DNA of 64,000 nt from Corynebacterium lemuris (GTDB lineage Bacteria; Actinomycetota; Actinomycetes; Mycobacteriales; Mycobacteriaceae): positions 310,001-374,000 of the forward strand of contig NZ_JANWTC010000001.1 in the NCBI RefSeq assembly GCF_024919295.1, read 5' to 3'. Positions 54,526-63,422 of the stretch are shown one piece after another. The position numbers and the translations under genes were made by a program. The notes beneath the pieces were generated by a model. The model did not search any database. It was not told the origin of the DNA and saw nothing but the letters and a program-made list of their open reading frames with translations. How positions within the stretch are numbered: the first letter of the stretch is position 1; each line of letters begins with the position of its first letter.

Positions 54526-55761
54526 TTAAGCGTTGACGAGGAGGAGGGCGGCATCCATCAAGGGAAGTTCAGGGTCGGCGGCTGTTTCAAGATCGAGTAC
54601 GTTCCCGGCGGCAATCAGCTTCTTCCCCTGCTTGAAGTCGGTTAGTCTGCCGATGGTGTCGATGGCGGCGAGCCGGTTCTCTCGCAGGTACAGAACGGAG
54701 AATTTTCCGTCCGTGACGCTGCCCCGCAGGACGACCCGGTCATCCGGGTGGCGTACTCCTGCAGTCTGGAGTCGTTTCCCGTGTTGGACCGTCCAGAACC
54801 AGGCGATTTCGGGGTTGACCGGTTCAGCCCCCATGATGCTGCGGGCCGCCTGGGTGGCCTGGTGCACGGCATTCTGGATGCATTCGAGTCGGCGGTCCAC
54901 CTTCTCGAAGGGGCAGACTGAGCGTGTGACATCCCCGATCGCATAGATATAAGGGTCCGAGGTACGACCGTGGTCATCGACGAGGATGCCGTCCCGACAT
55001 TCCAGCCCAGCCTGTTCCGCCAGCTGCTGATTGGGTATCACCCCGATACCGACGACCACACAATCGGCCTCGTGGCTTCCGCCGTTGTCGGTGAGCACCC
55101 GTTCCGCACGACCTGAACCCTGGATCTCGGTGACGCCGGTGGTGAAATGGAATTTGGTGCCGGCCTGCCGATGCAGATCCTCAAAGAAATGGGAGACGGG
55201 CTCCGAGGTGACACGTGCCATGATGCGGTCCTGGAACTCGATGACGGTGGTTTCACATCCGGCCTTCGCTGCTGCCGCAGCGACTTCCATACCGATGTAA
55301 CCGGCTCCGATGACAACAATTTGTTTTCCGGGTTGCAGTGACTCCCTGAGCTGGTTCGCATCCTCATGGGTTTTGAGCAGCTGGACGCCAGGGAGATCGC
55401 CTCCCGGGACGGGCAGGGTACGCGCCGTGGCTCCCGTCGCGATCACCAGCCGGTGGTACGGCTGGGTGGTTCCATCGGAGAGCCGGACGAACTTCTGTCC
55501 CCGGTGGATTTCTGTGGCTGTACGACCGGTGATCAGACGGATACCTTTGTCCTCGAACCACTGGGGCTTTCGGAGGAGCGGGGCCGTTCCGTTGGAGCCT
55601 GCCTGCAGAACATCCTTCGACAGAGGTGGACGCTCATAGGGGGCGGTGGACTGTTCGTCGATCAGCACCACCCCTCCTGACCAGTTCAGTTCCATCAGGC
55701 GTACTGCCATGGTGACACCGGCATGACCGGCACCAACGATGACGATGGGGTTGTCTGCCAT
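54526..55761 (-). CDS. FAD-dependent ferredoxin reductase
   Basis: 411 residues. Putidaredoxin-reductase type: FAD motif IVIVGAGHAGVTMAVRLMEL, NAD motif IVVIGAGYIGMEVAAAAAKA, and IYAIGDVTRSVCPFEKVDRR, in which the Asp contacts FAD. The APYERPPLSKDVL segment is typical of oxygenase-coupled reductases. It passes electrons from NADH to the ferredoxin encoded 19 bases downstream. It begins 12 bases after the P450 gene. Confidence 0.93.
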   Translation of the reverse strand: MADNPIVIVGAGHAGVTMAVRLMELNWSGGVVLIDEQSTAPYERPPLSKDVLQAGSNGTAPLLRKPQWFEDKGIRLITGRTATEIHRGQKFVRLSDGTTQPYHRLVIATGATARTLPVPGGDLPGVQLLKTHEDANQLRESLQPGKQIVVIGAGYIGMEVAAAAAKAGCETTVIEFQDRIMARVTSEPVSHFFEDLHRQAGTKFHFTTGVTEIQGSGRAERVLTDNGGSHEADCVVVGIGVIPNQQLAEQAGLECRDGILVDDHGRTSDPYIYAIGDVTRSVCPFEKVDRRLECIQNAVHQATQAARSIMGAEPVNPEIAWFWTVQHGKRLQTAGVRHPDDRVVLRGSVTDGKFSVLYLRENRLAAIDTIGRLTDFKQGKKLIAAGNVLDLETAADPELPLMDAALLLVNA

Positions 55762-55773
55762 GTTCTTTCCTTC

Positions 55774-57033
55774 CTAACCGACGAGTGCACGGTCGCGGGC
55801 GTACAACCGGACGGGGAGTTTCTCGGTGCCATTGCTGATGTTGTTGCCATGTGCGTACTCGATGACGCCCTCCGGGTCGAGTTCGATCTTCTCGACCATG
55901 CTGGACAGCAGCTCAACGGTGACGGTGGTTTCCAGGCGGGCCAGGGGAGCACCGACACAGCTGTGGACTCCGTGCCCGAAGCCGAAATGACCGTCGGTCT
56001 CCCGATCCATGTTGAAGACATCTCCGTCGGGGAATTTCTCGTGATCCCGGTTTGCAGCGGCAACCATCAAGCGGACAACCGCATCCTTCGGGATGGTCAC
56101 CCCCGCGACTTCCACCGCCTCCGTGGTTCGGCGGACGGTGCGGTGGATGGGGCCCCGGAAGCGCGCCAGTTCCTCGACGAATTTCTTGATGTCCTCGGGG
56201 TTGTTGCGGAGGCGGGAAAGAAGGTCCGGACTCTCGTGGAACTGCAGGAACGCCGCCGCCATCAGCAGTGTGGTGGTGTCGTGACCGGCCACGAACATGA
56301 AGGAGCACAGCTCGGAGGCCTCCTTGTCGTTAAGCAGGCCTTCCTTCCACATCCGGGCGATATGCCCACCAACCGCCTCACTTTCCTCCTGGTAGAGGCG
56401 CTCGAGGTTGTTCAACAGGTAAGCCAGGAACTCCTTCGTGCTCTCCTCAGCGGTTTCATTACCGGGGGCGTTGCGGGCGAGTTGGGCGAAAAAGGTGAAG
56501 ATCTCATCCGACCAGAACTTCATCTTGCCGATGTCGGCGGCAGGTACATCGAGGATGCCGCTGATGGTGGCGATGCTCAGCTGCAGGGTGTAGTCGGCGA
56601 CGGCATCGCCTCCGCCCTTCTTGATCATCTTCTCGAGGAGTCCGGTGCCGACCTCACGGATGCGATCTTCCATGATGCCCACCGCCTTGGGGGTGAATGC
56701 CCTGGCGACCACCTTGCGCAGGCGAGCGTGGTTCGGGGCATCGAACAGGGTGAGAAAGGTCAGCGGCACCGGTTGAATCACCTCAGAGGAGAATATCTTC
56801 GGCGCGCGGAGGGCTTTGCGGACGTCCTCGTAACGGGTCAGGAACCAGACGTCGGCCCCGGGAGTGGCAGCCCTCATCACCGGTGCATTCTCCCGCATCC
56901 AGGCGTAATGACGGTAGGGATTACCCTGGGAGCCGTCTTCGTCGATGACCCGGTAGGGAGCCAGATCCTCCGGCCAGTTCAACTCATGTGAATACGGGGG
57001 AATCTGGGTGAGGGTTTCCGGATGCGTAGACAT
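55774..57033 (-). CDS. Cytochrome P450
   Basis: 419 residues from ATG 57033 with AGAAAGGAAGAG upstream. The haem-thiolate Cys is in HFGFGHGVHSCVGAPLARLE, the oxygen-activating I-helix motif is MFVAGHDTTTLLMAA, and the K-helix E-x-x-R is in EELARFRGP. It is a soluble bacterial class I P450 served by the adjacent reductase and ferredoxin. The substrate is unknown; the flanking ketosteroid-dehydrogenase-like genes suggest a polycyclic or terpenoid compound. I do not assign a CYP family. Confidence 0.93.
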   Translation of the reverse strand: MSTHPETLTQIPPYSHELNWPEDLAPYRVIDEDGSQGNPYRHYAWMRENAPVMRAATPGADVWFLTRYEDVRKALRAPKIFSSEVIQPVPLTFLTLFDAPNHARLRKVVARAFTPKAVGIMEDRIREVGTGLLEKMIKKGGGDAVADYTLQLSIATISGILDVPAADIGKMKFWSDEIFTFFAQLARNAPGNETAEESTKEFLAYLLNNLERLYQEESEAVGGHIARMWKEGLLNDKEASELCSFMFVAGHDTTTLLMAAAFLQFHESPDLLSRLRNNPEDIKKFVEELARFRGPIHRTVRRTTEAVEVAGVTIPKDAVVRLMVAAANRDHEKFPDGDVFNMDRETDGHFGFGHGVHSCVGAPLARLETTVTVELLSSMVEKIELDPEGVIEYAHGNNISNGTEKLPVRLYARDRALVG

Positions 57034-57116
57034 GGACTCTTCCTTTCTGAGAAGAACTGTGGGGGATGAATGGTGGGGCGGTCGTTGCTGGCTCGGCGCT
57101 GGGAGCGGGGAATGTC

Positions 57117-58862
57117 TCATCCGGCGTTCACCCGCTGTCCTGATTGCACTTCGTTGTTCAGCTTGGCGATGTCGCGACCCATCCGGTAACCGAAGACCAG
57201 GGCGGGGCCGATGTGGGAGCCGTAGCCGGGGTAGCCACCGCCGAAGACGGAGACCGCGGCTGAACCCACTGCGAACAGTCCGGGGATAGCCCGGCCATCG
57301 GCGTCGGTCACCGCTGAGTGGTCATCGACGTCGAGGCCGGCGAAGGAACCGAGATCGCCCATCCGGATCTTCACTGCGTAGTAGGGGGCCTTCTCCAGGG
57401 TTGCCAGGTTCGGGTTCGGCTTGTGGGTGGGGTCACCCCGGAAGTGGTTGTAGGCGGTGGACCCCCGGCCGAAGTCCTCGTCCACACCGCTGCGGGCGAA
57501 ACCGTTGAAACGGGTGACTGTCTCCTCCAGGGTGGCCGGATCTGCACCGATCTTCCCGGCCAGCTCGGCAAGAGTGTTGGCCTTGATGAGGAAACCGATG
57601 TCGTGGAAGTACTTCCGCGGGATGGGCCAGGGCTTGGCGTAGCCGATGCCGTAGGTGTGCATGCAGGCGGCGTCCGCGATGATCCACGCGTAGGTATCGT
57701 CGTGGTCCTTGTCGTGTTCGAGCAGCTGACGGCCGAAGTCGTGGTAGCTCAAGGCCTCATTGCCGAAGCGTCGTCCGGTGCGGTCCACGGTGATCATCCC
57801 GGGTAGGCCGATCTGGCGCAGGTGCGGGAACAGTCGCTGTCTGCCGTCGCGCAGCTGGGTGAACTCGGTGATCGGTGCCCAGGAGCCCGGGGTGAACACG
57901 GCGTCGCTGATCCGGCCACCGGCTGCGATGGCCATCTCTGCGCTGGTGCCGTTGTGGCCGATGGTGGGGGTGATGTGGTTGTCGCCGGTCGCATCATGTG
58001 GGAAGTGCTTTCGGCGCAGGGTGGTGTTGCCGGTGAAGCCGCCGCCGGCGAGTACCACGCCGAGGCGGGCGTGGACAGTGCCGGAGTGGACGCCGCCGAG
58101 GACTGCCCCGGTGATGGCTCCCCTGTCATCCTGTTCGAGGGCCTCCACGGGGGTGGAGGTCCAGATGGTGACACCGGCATCAAGTGCGGAGCGGACCATG
58201 CGGGTGATCAGGGCAGAGCCGTTGGTGCGTTTGAGGGGCTGGCGGTGGGCGAGCGCGTCGAACCAGGTGCGGGTGAGCTTGCCGGCCACGTAGCAGAAGG
58301 CCCGCACGGAGCGGTTGGCCTGGACGACCTTGTTGAGGTCCGGGCCGACCTGGGGCATGTAACCGAAGACGGTGTAGGAACTCAGGTAGGGCTGGAGTTC
58401 ATGGCGGCGCTCACCGAGCATGCGGGCATCGGCGTCGTCGGGGAGGATGGCGCGACCGCCGATCTTCGCTCCCGGCAGGTCCATCTGGTAGTCGGGGGCT
58501 TTGTCGGGGTAGACGAAGTTGACCTCGGTGTTGTCCTCGAAGAAGGTGATGGCTTCCGGGACGGTGTCGAGGAAGGCTTTCACACCGGCCTCGTTGTAGG
58601 TGTCCGGTGCCAGGGCCTTGAGGTAGGTTTCGACCTCTTCGCGGGTGTCGTCGCTGGCGGCTGCTCCCTTGGGGTTGCCGGGGACCCAGGCCCAGCCGGC
58701 GGAGATGGCGGCGGTGCCGCCGAAGTGGGCCTCCTGTTCCGCGACGATGACATCGAGACCCTGGTGAGCGGCGGCCAGAGCGGTTGCCAGGCCCGCGACG
58801 CCGGAGCCGACGACGAGGACATCGCAGCTGTGGACAGCGGAGGATGCGGGTTTAGTGTTCAT
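57117..58862 (-). CDS. Ketosteroid-dehydrogenase-like FAD oxidoreductase (copy 1)
   Basis: 581 residues. It belongs to the fumarate-reductase/3-oxosteroid-1-dehydrogenase superfamily: FAD motif VLVVGSGVAGLATALAAAHQ, then EAHFGGTAAISAGWAWVPGN, and the C-terminal GGGYPGYGSHIGPALVFGYR that closes over FAD. KstD-like enzymes put double bonds into ring ketones. Active-site tyrosines cannot be placed without an alignment. It starts 146 bases after the Dabb gene, enough for a second promoter, and precedes the P450 by 83 bases. Confidence 0.85.
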   Translation of the reverse strand: MNTKPASSAVHSCDVLVVGSGVAGLATALAAAHQGLDVIVAEQEAHFGGTAAISAGWAWVPGNPKGAAASDDTREEVETYLKALAPDTYNEAGVKAFLDTVPEAITFFEDNTEVNFVYPDKAPDYQMDLPGAKIGGRAILPDDADARMLGERRHELQPYLSSYTVFGYMPQVGPDLNKVVQANRSVRAFCYVAGKLTRTWFDALAHRQPLKRTNGSALITRMVRSALDAGVTIWTSTPVEALEQDDRGAITGAVLGGVHSGTVHARLGVVLAGGGFTGNTTLRRKHFPHDATGDNHITPTIGHNGTSAEMAIAAGGRISDAVFTPGSWAPITEFTQLRDGRQRLFPHLRQIGLPGMITVDRTGRRFGNEALSYHDFGRQLLEHDKDHDDTYAWIIADAACMHTYGIGYAKPWPIPRKYFHDIGFLIKANTLAELAGKIGADPATLEETVTRFNGFARSGVDEDFGRGSTAYNHFRGDPTHKPNPNLATLEKAPYYAVKIRMGDLGSFAGLDVDDHSAVTDADGRAIPGLFAVGSAAVSVFGGGYPGYGSHIGPALVFGYRMGRDIAKLNNEVQSGQRVNAG

Positions 58863-59008
58863 GGGGTTTGCTCCTGATGTTGAGGAAGATCGGATGGAGG
58901 CTGCTCTCGTACCGCAACCTTGCTCGGGGAATGGTCCTGAAAAGTGATGTCAGGGGTGGGAATGAACGGTCAAGAGGCGCTGTGCGGGACCGGGAGAGAA
59001 AAACTTCC
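58863..59008 (-). other. 146-base gap inside the catabolic operon
   Basis: No gene is seen. GTTCATTCCC on the minus strand (about 58960) resembles half of the TCATTCATTGA motif found upstream of the operon; the match is weak. A second promoter is possible. Confidence 0.2.
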
Positions 59009-59332
59009 TCACCTCATATCCGAGGGCGAAGTAGCAGTCTCGGGGATCTCAAAATCCACGTAGGCCAGCTCTGCTGCGTTCGGCAGGGAATAGGGTTTGA
59101 TTGCCTCGTGCAGGGGGTGGGAGTTATAGGTTGCAATGTCCTCGACTGAGGCGAAGTCGACGATGATCACGTGGTCCCAGGACTTCTCGGTGTGAAGAAT
59201 GTCGGGCCCGTGAGACAGCGCGAGCATGCCGGGGATGTTGCCGCGCATCTTCTCCAGCCCCTCAACCCACTTCTCGCGGATGTCGGCGGAGAAGGAGTCC
59301 TTCCACCTGATCATCAGTACATGCCGGATCAT
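59009..59332 (-). CDS. Dabb-domain (stress-responsive A/B barrel) protein
   Basis: 107 residues. The dimeric alpha/beta-barrel signature is present: MIRHVLMIRWKDSFSADIRE at the N-terminus, then SWDHVIIVDFASVEDIATYN and HPLHEAIKP. Some Dabb proteins are cyclases or hydrolases for polyketide-like or aromatic intermediates; others are of unknown function. The start overlaps the copy-2 flavoprotein stop by 4 bases, so it is co-translated with it. A role on the flavoprotein's product is inferred. Confidence 0.85.
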   Translation of the reverse strand: MIRHVLMIRWKDSFSADIREKWVEGLEKMRGNIPGMLALSHGPDILHTEKSWDHVIIVDFASVEDIATYNSHPLHEAIKPYSLPNAAELAYVDFEIPETATSPSDMR

Positions 59333-60984
59333 TGGGCACCTACCTTCACCGGGGTGCGACGCGGCGCTGTCGCAGCGATGGCACGGCCGGCCTGATACGC
59401 CATCGTCATGAGGGGGCCGAGGGTTGCACCAGCACCGGGGTAGCCGGCTGCAAACGGAGATTCGGCCACGTTGCCTGCAGCGAAAAGACCCGGAATGGGC
59501 TCACCGTCTACATCGATGACCTGCCCGTTACCATCGGTGGCGACGCCGCCGGAGGTGCCGAAAGCGCCGTTGACTACCTCGAGCGCGTAATAGGGGCCGT
59601 ACTGCAGGGGCCCCAGGGAGGGATTGGGCCACGGACATTCCTTGTCTCCCCAGTAACGGTCGTATTCAGAGGATCCTCGACCGAAGTCATCGTCCACGCC
59701 CCGCTCCGCCATCTCGTTGAAACGCTTCACGGTTTCCTCGAGGTTGTCTGCCGGGACGTCGATCTTCTCGGCCAGTTCCCTGAGCGTGGGTGCTTCAATG
59801 AGGTAATCCGGAGTCGGTTGGCCAGCACGGTGGTCCAGAATGCCGTAGCGCTCCAGGTAGGAATGGTCGAACACCACGTGCGCGGGAGTGTTGAGAGGCT
59901 GGTTGCGGGGTGAGTCCCAGGACTGCAGGCAGCGAGCGAGATCGTTGTAGTTTTGGGCTTCGTTGGCGAATCGCACTCCGTGGCGGTTAACCATGATGGA
60001 GCCTGGGCCCTGGCGTTCGAAACGAAGGAGGGAACCGATGGGGGAGCCGTCCCGCATTCCACCGGTCAATGACATGGGGGCCCACCATGCTTCACGGGTG
60101 CCGCGGGTGGCCGCGCCGATACGCTGGGCCATTTTGAGGCCATCGCCCGAGTTGGAGGGCGGAGAACAGACGGCGTACAGGCGGGAAGCAAGGAGCGAGT
60201 CCGCGAGCTGATGGTCCCACTCGAAGCCGCCGGATGCGAGCATGACAGCATCCGAGGATACGGACTGCCCCTCATCTGTGATGACGCCCGTGATCCCTTC
60301 AGGACTGTTCTGGAGATGAGTGATCCGCGTGTCCACGGCGAAAGTCACGTTCAGCTGTTGGCAGGCGGCCAGGAGCATGGAGACCAGGGCATGTCCCTTG
60401 GCTGCGAAACCGTCAGCAACCCGCTGGTTCATCTCGTCCCAGGGGAATTTGGTGAAGGCTCCCCAGGTCTCATATTCCTGCATCGTGTACGGGTGACGGC
60501 CGTCGGTGCGAACATGATCGGCCAGGTCGCCCAGAGCTTCACGGAAGTTGTACAGCTTCGGTTCGATGGTGCGTCCCCCTTTTACTGCTCCCGGGAGGTC
60601 CTGGCGGTAATCGGGGAAATTATCCAGGAAGAGGAACTCCACATCCAGGTGCTCCTCGATGAACTTGAGCATGTCAGCACCATTGTCGATGGCGGCGTCC
60701 AGGAGTTCTGCGCGTCCCCGCCCCCGTCCTACTGCCTCGACGTAGGTGCGGCCCTCAGCCTTGGAATCGGTCAGTCCGGACTGGTTGGCATAGTGGTTGT
60801 CGACGACCCAGAGCATCCCGCCGGAGACCGCGGAGGTGCCTCCCAGCAGGTGGGACTTTTCTGTGACAAGAACCCTCAGACCAGTATGTGCTGCGGTGGC
60901 TGCAGCGGTCAGTCCTGCCGCGCCGGAGCCGACAACTACCAGGTCGTAGTGATCGGACAAGCGGGTGGTGTTCAACAGTTTCAT
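59329..60984 (-). CDS. Ketosteroid-dehydrogenase-like FAD oxidoreductase (copy 2)
   Basis: 551 residues, first gene of the six-gene operon. FAD motif LVVVGSGAAGLTAAATAAHT, then SHLLGGTSAVSGGMLWVVDN, and the C-terminal AAGYPGAGATLGPLMTMAYQ, closest in pattern to 3-ketosteroid 1-dehydrogenases (YPGxGxTLGP). It shares the fold with copy 1 but the two are clearly diverged, so they probably act on different intermediates. AGAAGGG precedes the ATG. The promoter should lie in the interval with the CTCATTCATTGA inverted repeat. Confidence 0.88.
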   Translation of the reverse strand: MKLLNTTRLSDHYDLVVVGSGAAGLTAAATAAHTGLRVLVTEKSHLLGGTSAVSGGMLWVVDNHYANQSGLTDSKAEGRTYVEAVGRGRGRAELLDAAIDNGADMLKFIEEHLDVEFLFLDNFPDYRQDLPGAVKGGRTIEPKLYNFREALGDLADHVRTDGRHPYTMQEYETWGAFTKFPWDEMNQRVADGFAAKGHALVSMLLAACQQLNVTFAVDTRITHLQNSPEGITGVITDEGQSVSSDAVMLASGGFEWDHQLADSLLASRLYAVCSPPSNSGDGLKMAQRIGAATRGTREAWWAPMSLTGGMRDGSPIGSLLRFERQGPGSIMVNRHGVRFANEAQNYNDLARCLQSWDSPRNQPLNTPAHVVFDHSYLERYGILDHRAGQPTPDYLIEAPTLRELAEKIDVPADNLEETVKRFNEMAERGVDDDFGRGSSEYDRYWGDKECPWPNPSLGPLQYGPYYALEVVNGAFGTSGGVATDGNGQVIDVDGEPIPGLFAAGNVAESPFAAGYPGAGATLGPLMTMAYQAGRAIAATAPRRTPVKVGAQ

Positions 60985-61062
60985 TCTTTGTGTCCCTTCT
61001 CACCAAGATTCCGTGGTGTGACTCACAGCATGGAGCCGGGCCGAGGGGAAGGAAACGGTCGT

Positions 61063-61097
61063 CTCATTCATTGAGACGTAATAGATCAATGAATGAG
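61063..61097. promoter_or_regulatory. Inverted repeat, candidate IclR-regulator operator 1-2
   Basis: CTCATTCATTGA (61063-61074) and TCAATGAATGAG (61086-61097) are perfect 12-bp arms around an 11-base spacer. They lie about 80-110 bases upstream of the copy-2 flavoprotein start. Confidence 0.6.
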
Positions 61098-61302
61098 AAT
61101 ATCGCGCACCGTTATCAAGGGCGGGCTATGGGCGTGCCATGGTGCGGGAAGCGCGGCCGAATCTCCCCGGTTGGAGGCCGCTGCGGGCCGGTCTGTGATA
61201 TGCCAGCTGGTTAGGGACTGCTCCCGTGTGGAGAGGGTGGGGTTGGGGAATGGGGAGGGGCAGGTCATCTATCGCAGCTCGGCCCGCCCGGCCACATGTG
61301 AC

Positions 61303-61313
61303 TCATTGAATGA
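61303..61313. promoter_or_regulatory. Third copy of the operator motif
   Basis: TCATTGAATGA, a perfect 11-bp palindrome of the same family as the 61063-61097 repeat, 55 bases upstream of the SDR start. The rest of 60985-61367 holds no gene. Confidence 0.5.
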
Positions 61314-61354
61314 AACGGCGATCTGGATCGCGAGACTTCATTTTGGAGTGGCTG

Positions 61355-61360
61355 TACTCT
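61355..61360 (+). promoter_or_regulatory. Leaderless -10 of the SDR gene
   Basis: TACTCT followed by the seven bases CCGGCCC and the ATG at 61368. Confidence 0.5.
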
Positions 61361-61367
61361 CCGGCCC

Positions 61368-62126
61368 ATGACAAAACAATCTGAACGCGTTGCCGGAAAA
61401 GTAGTGCTGATTACGGGAGCAGCGTCGGGGATGGGGGAATCCCATGCCCGCATGCTCGTCGCACATGGAGCTCAGGTGGTGATCACTGATGTCGCTGATG
61501 ATCAGGGGCAGAAGCTCGCGGATGAACTCGGGAGTGACTGCGCCCATTTCCTTCATCTCGATGTCACCGACTACGCCGACTGGCAGAGAGCTGTGCAGGC
61601 GAGTGTCGAGCGATTCGGCAAGTTGGATGTACTGGTCAACAATGCCGGTATTTTTACGGCGGGCAGTGTGGAGGATGCCACGCTAACGGACTGGGAGAGG
61701 ACCATTGCCATCGATCTGAACGGAGTGTTTTACGGGATGAAGGCGGCTCTACCAGAGCTGAAGAAGAACTCGACTGCCTCGATCATCAACATCTCCTCAA
61801 TTGCCGGTGTCACCGGCTTTAAGAATCGGGCGGCATATTCCGCCGCCAAGTGGGCAGTTCAGGGATTGACTAAAACCTCTGCACTGGATCTGGGTAAGTA
61901 CAATATCCGAGTCAACTCCGTTCACCCCGGTAGTGTCGAAACACCATTGACCGCTCATCTTGAGCGGGGTCTCGGACAGGTGCCGCTGGGCCGGGCAGCC
62001 CAGGTGGAAGAGATCTCCAGTTTTATCGTCTACCTGGCCTCTGATGAATCGACCTTCGCCACAGGCGGTTCCTTTGTGCTCGATGGTGGTGAGACCGCAG
62101 GCAATAACCTGCGGGATGACCAGTAG
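61368..62126 (+). CDS. Short-chain dehydrogenase/reductase
   Basis: 252 residues. A classical SDR with the cofactor motif VLITGAASGMGESHARMLVA, the NNAG motif in VLVNNAGIFTAGS, catalytic Ser in IINISSIAGVTG and YSAAKWAVQGL (Tyr-x3-Lys). The sequence type (GxxxGMG, Asp in ITDVADDQG favouring NAD+) resembles hydroxysteroid and cyclic-alcohol dehydrogenases. It is divergent from the flavoprotein operon and probably oxidises an alcohol made by the P450. A strong terminator follows. Confidence 0.9.
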   Translation: MTKQSERVAGKVVLITGAASGMGESHARMLVAHGAQVVITDVADDQGQKLADELGSDCAHFLHLDVTDYADWQRAVQASVERFGKLDVLVNNAGIFTAGSVEDATLTDWERTIAIDLNGVFYGMKAALPELKKNSTASIINISSIAGVTGFKNRAAYSAAKWAVQGLTKTSALDLGKYNIRVNSVHPGSVETPLTAHLERGLGQVPLGRAAQVEEISSFIVYLASDESTFATGGSFVLDGGETAGNNLRDDQ

Positions 62127-62145
62127 GCGCAGAGATCATCTAGAA

Positions 62146-62187
62146 AAGCAGGCGACCACCCCACGCGCTGTGGTCGCCTGCTTGTTT
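62146..62187 (+). terminator. Rho-independent terminator of the SDR gene
   Basis: AAGCAGGCGACCAC (62146-62159) pairs with GTGGTCGCCTGCTT (62170-62183), followed by GTTT. Confidence 0.85.
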
Positions 62188-62306
62188 CTGTATCCGGCAG
62201 CACCTCTGGCTGCGGGGATGAACCTGCTCTCCTGTCGCGAAGTGGCCTCGGCAGGCGGCGGGTGGTGTCCCGTTGGCCCGAACCGCATTTGCCGAATTGT
62301 CCAGCT

Positions 62307-63113
62307 CTACAATTCATCGGGCGATAACTGCGTCTCCCGGAGAATTCCTGGAAGCTCTTCGGGCGTATTGCCCAGACGGCGTCGGATGGCTCGGGCGGCG
62401 AGTTTCAACTGGGGGACCTTCACCTCCAGCTTTTCCTCACCCAAGGGAACAATGACCGTTAAAGCGGCGATGGCGTATTCACCGGTGTCGAAGACCGGCA
62501 CTGAAATGCCGGTTGATTCCGGGATCAGCGCGCCGGGGACGGTGACAAAACCGTTGCGCCTGATGCTGGCGAAAATTGCGCGTAACTCGGCTGGGCTGGT
62601 GGGGGTTGCCTCGGTGAAACGGGGGAGGGTGCGTCTGAGCATCAGTTTCTGTCCCTCCGGCGGACCAAAGGCAGTGAGGACCAGACCCGAAGAAGTTGCA
62701 TGTGCGGGAAGACGGCCGGCAACCGCGATGGGATTGACCGTGTAATCATTCGGAGTAAGTCGTTCGAGGTACAGAACCTCATGACGATCCAGAATGCTCA
62801 GTGAAACATGAAAACGGAGGCTGGCCACGAGGTCCTCCATCGGAGGAAGCGCAGCATCACGCAGAGTCTGGGCATGGGAGCCCCGGGATGCGATCTCCCA
62901 GAGACGGTTTCCGTGCTGCCATCGGCTGTCGGTATCGCGGGTCACAATGTCTTCGGACTCGAGTTCCCGCAGCAGGCGGTACGTGGTCGAGACGGGGAGT
63001 GCGGCCTCGGCCGCGATTTCCCGGGCACTGAGTGGGCGGGGGTGAGTAGACAGGGCAGCCAGAAGACGCACCACTCTCGTGATCATTGATTCACCAGAGG
63101 GGGAGTTAGCCAT
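62307..63113 (-). CDS. IclR family transcriptional regulator
   Basis: 268 residues. An N-terminal winged HTH (RVVRLLAALSTHPRPLSARE, LPVSTTYRLLRELESEDIVT) is followed by an IclR effector domain (LPAHATSSGLVLTAFGPPEG, TGISVPVFDTGEYAIAALTV). IclR proteins regulate catabolic genes in response to an aromatic, acid or ring metabolite. It is convergent with the SDR gene, and is the obvious candidate to bind the TCATTGAATGA motifs. TAGGCT lies 6 bases before its ATG, so its own mRNA is nearly leaderless. Confidence 0.92.
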   Translation of the reverse strand: MANSPSGESMITRVVRLLAALSTHPRPLSAREIAAEAALPVSTTYRLLRELESEDIVTRDTDSRWQHGNRLWEIASRGSHAQTLRDAALPPMEDLVASLRFHVSLSILDRHEVLYLERLTPNDYTVNPIAVAGRLPAHATSSGLVLTAFGPPEGQKLMLRRTLPRFTEATPTSPAELRAIFASIRRNGFVTVPGALIPESTGISVPVFDTGEYAIAALTVIVPLGEEKLEVKVPQLKLAARAIRRRLGNTPEELPGILRETQLSPDEL

Positions 63114-63422
63114 ATCCCGAGCCTAGAACACCGGGAGCGTGCGTGGTGACCGCGGAAATATTACGGCAAGCCGGAGGTTTTCACCTCGGGTTGCAAAAAA
63201 CCAGGGGCAGGCCCGCAGGGACCAAGGCAGCTGCGGAACAATCTGGCCGGACCGAACGTCATCCGGACGGCCGTCCTGCTGGCTGGCCTACACGAGTTCT
63301 GGCAGAAACTGCTGGAACCGGGCTCGCGGGGTTGACCACCGCATACCCGTGGCTGGGGCGCGACGCCTATGATGGCGGGGAGTACCCGAACCCCCCATAC
63401 CCCGGAAGGACCAGCACCCGCT
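63114..63422. other. Intergenic region between the iclR-type gene and hemB
   Basis: 309 bases. It holds the iclR -10 (AGCCTA, 63120-63125), an imperfect 8-bp hairpin (CCGGAGGT...ACCTCGGG, about 63169-63188) without a T-tract, and TATGAT (63368-63373) as a probable hemB -10. No gene is seen and no repeat of the 54009 inverted repeat is found here. Confidence 0.4.

Noticed and set aside
54180..63113. Transposon or integrative element carrying the catabolic genes
   Set aside because: No transposase, integrase or matching terminal repeats are seen. The 54009-54071 repeat has no partner at the hemB end. Transfer remains possible but is not shown.
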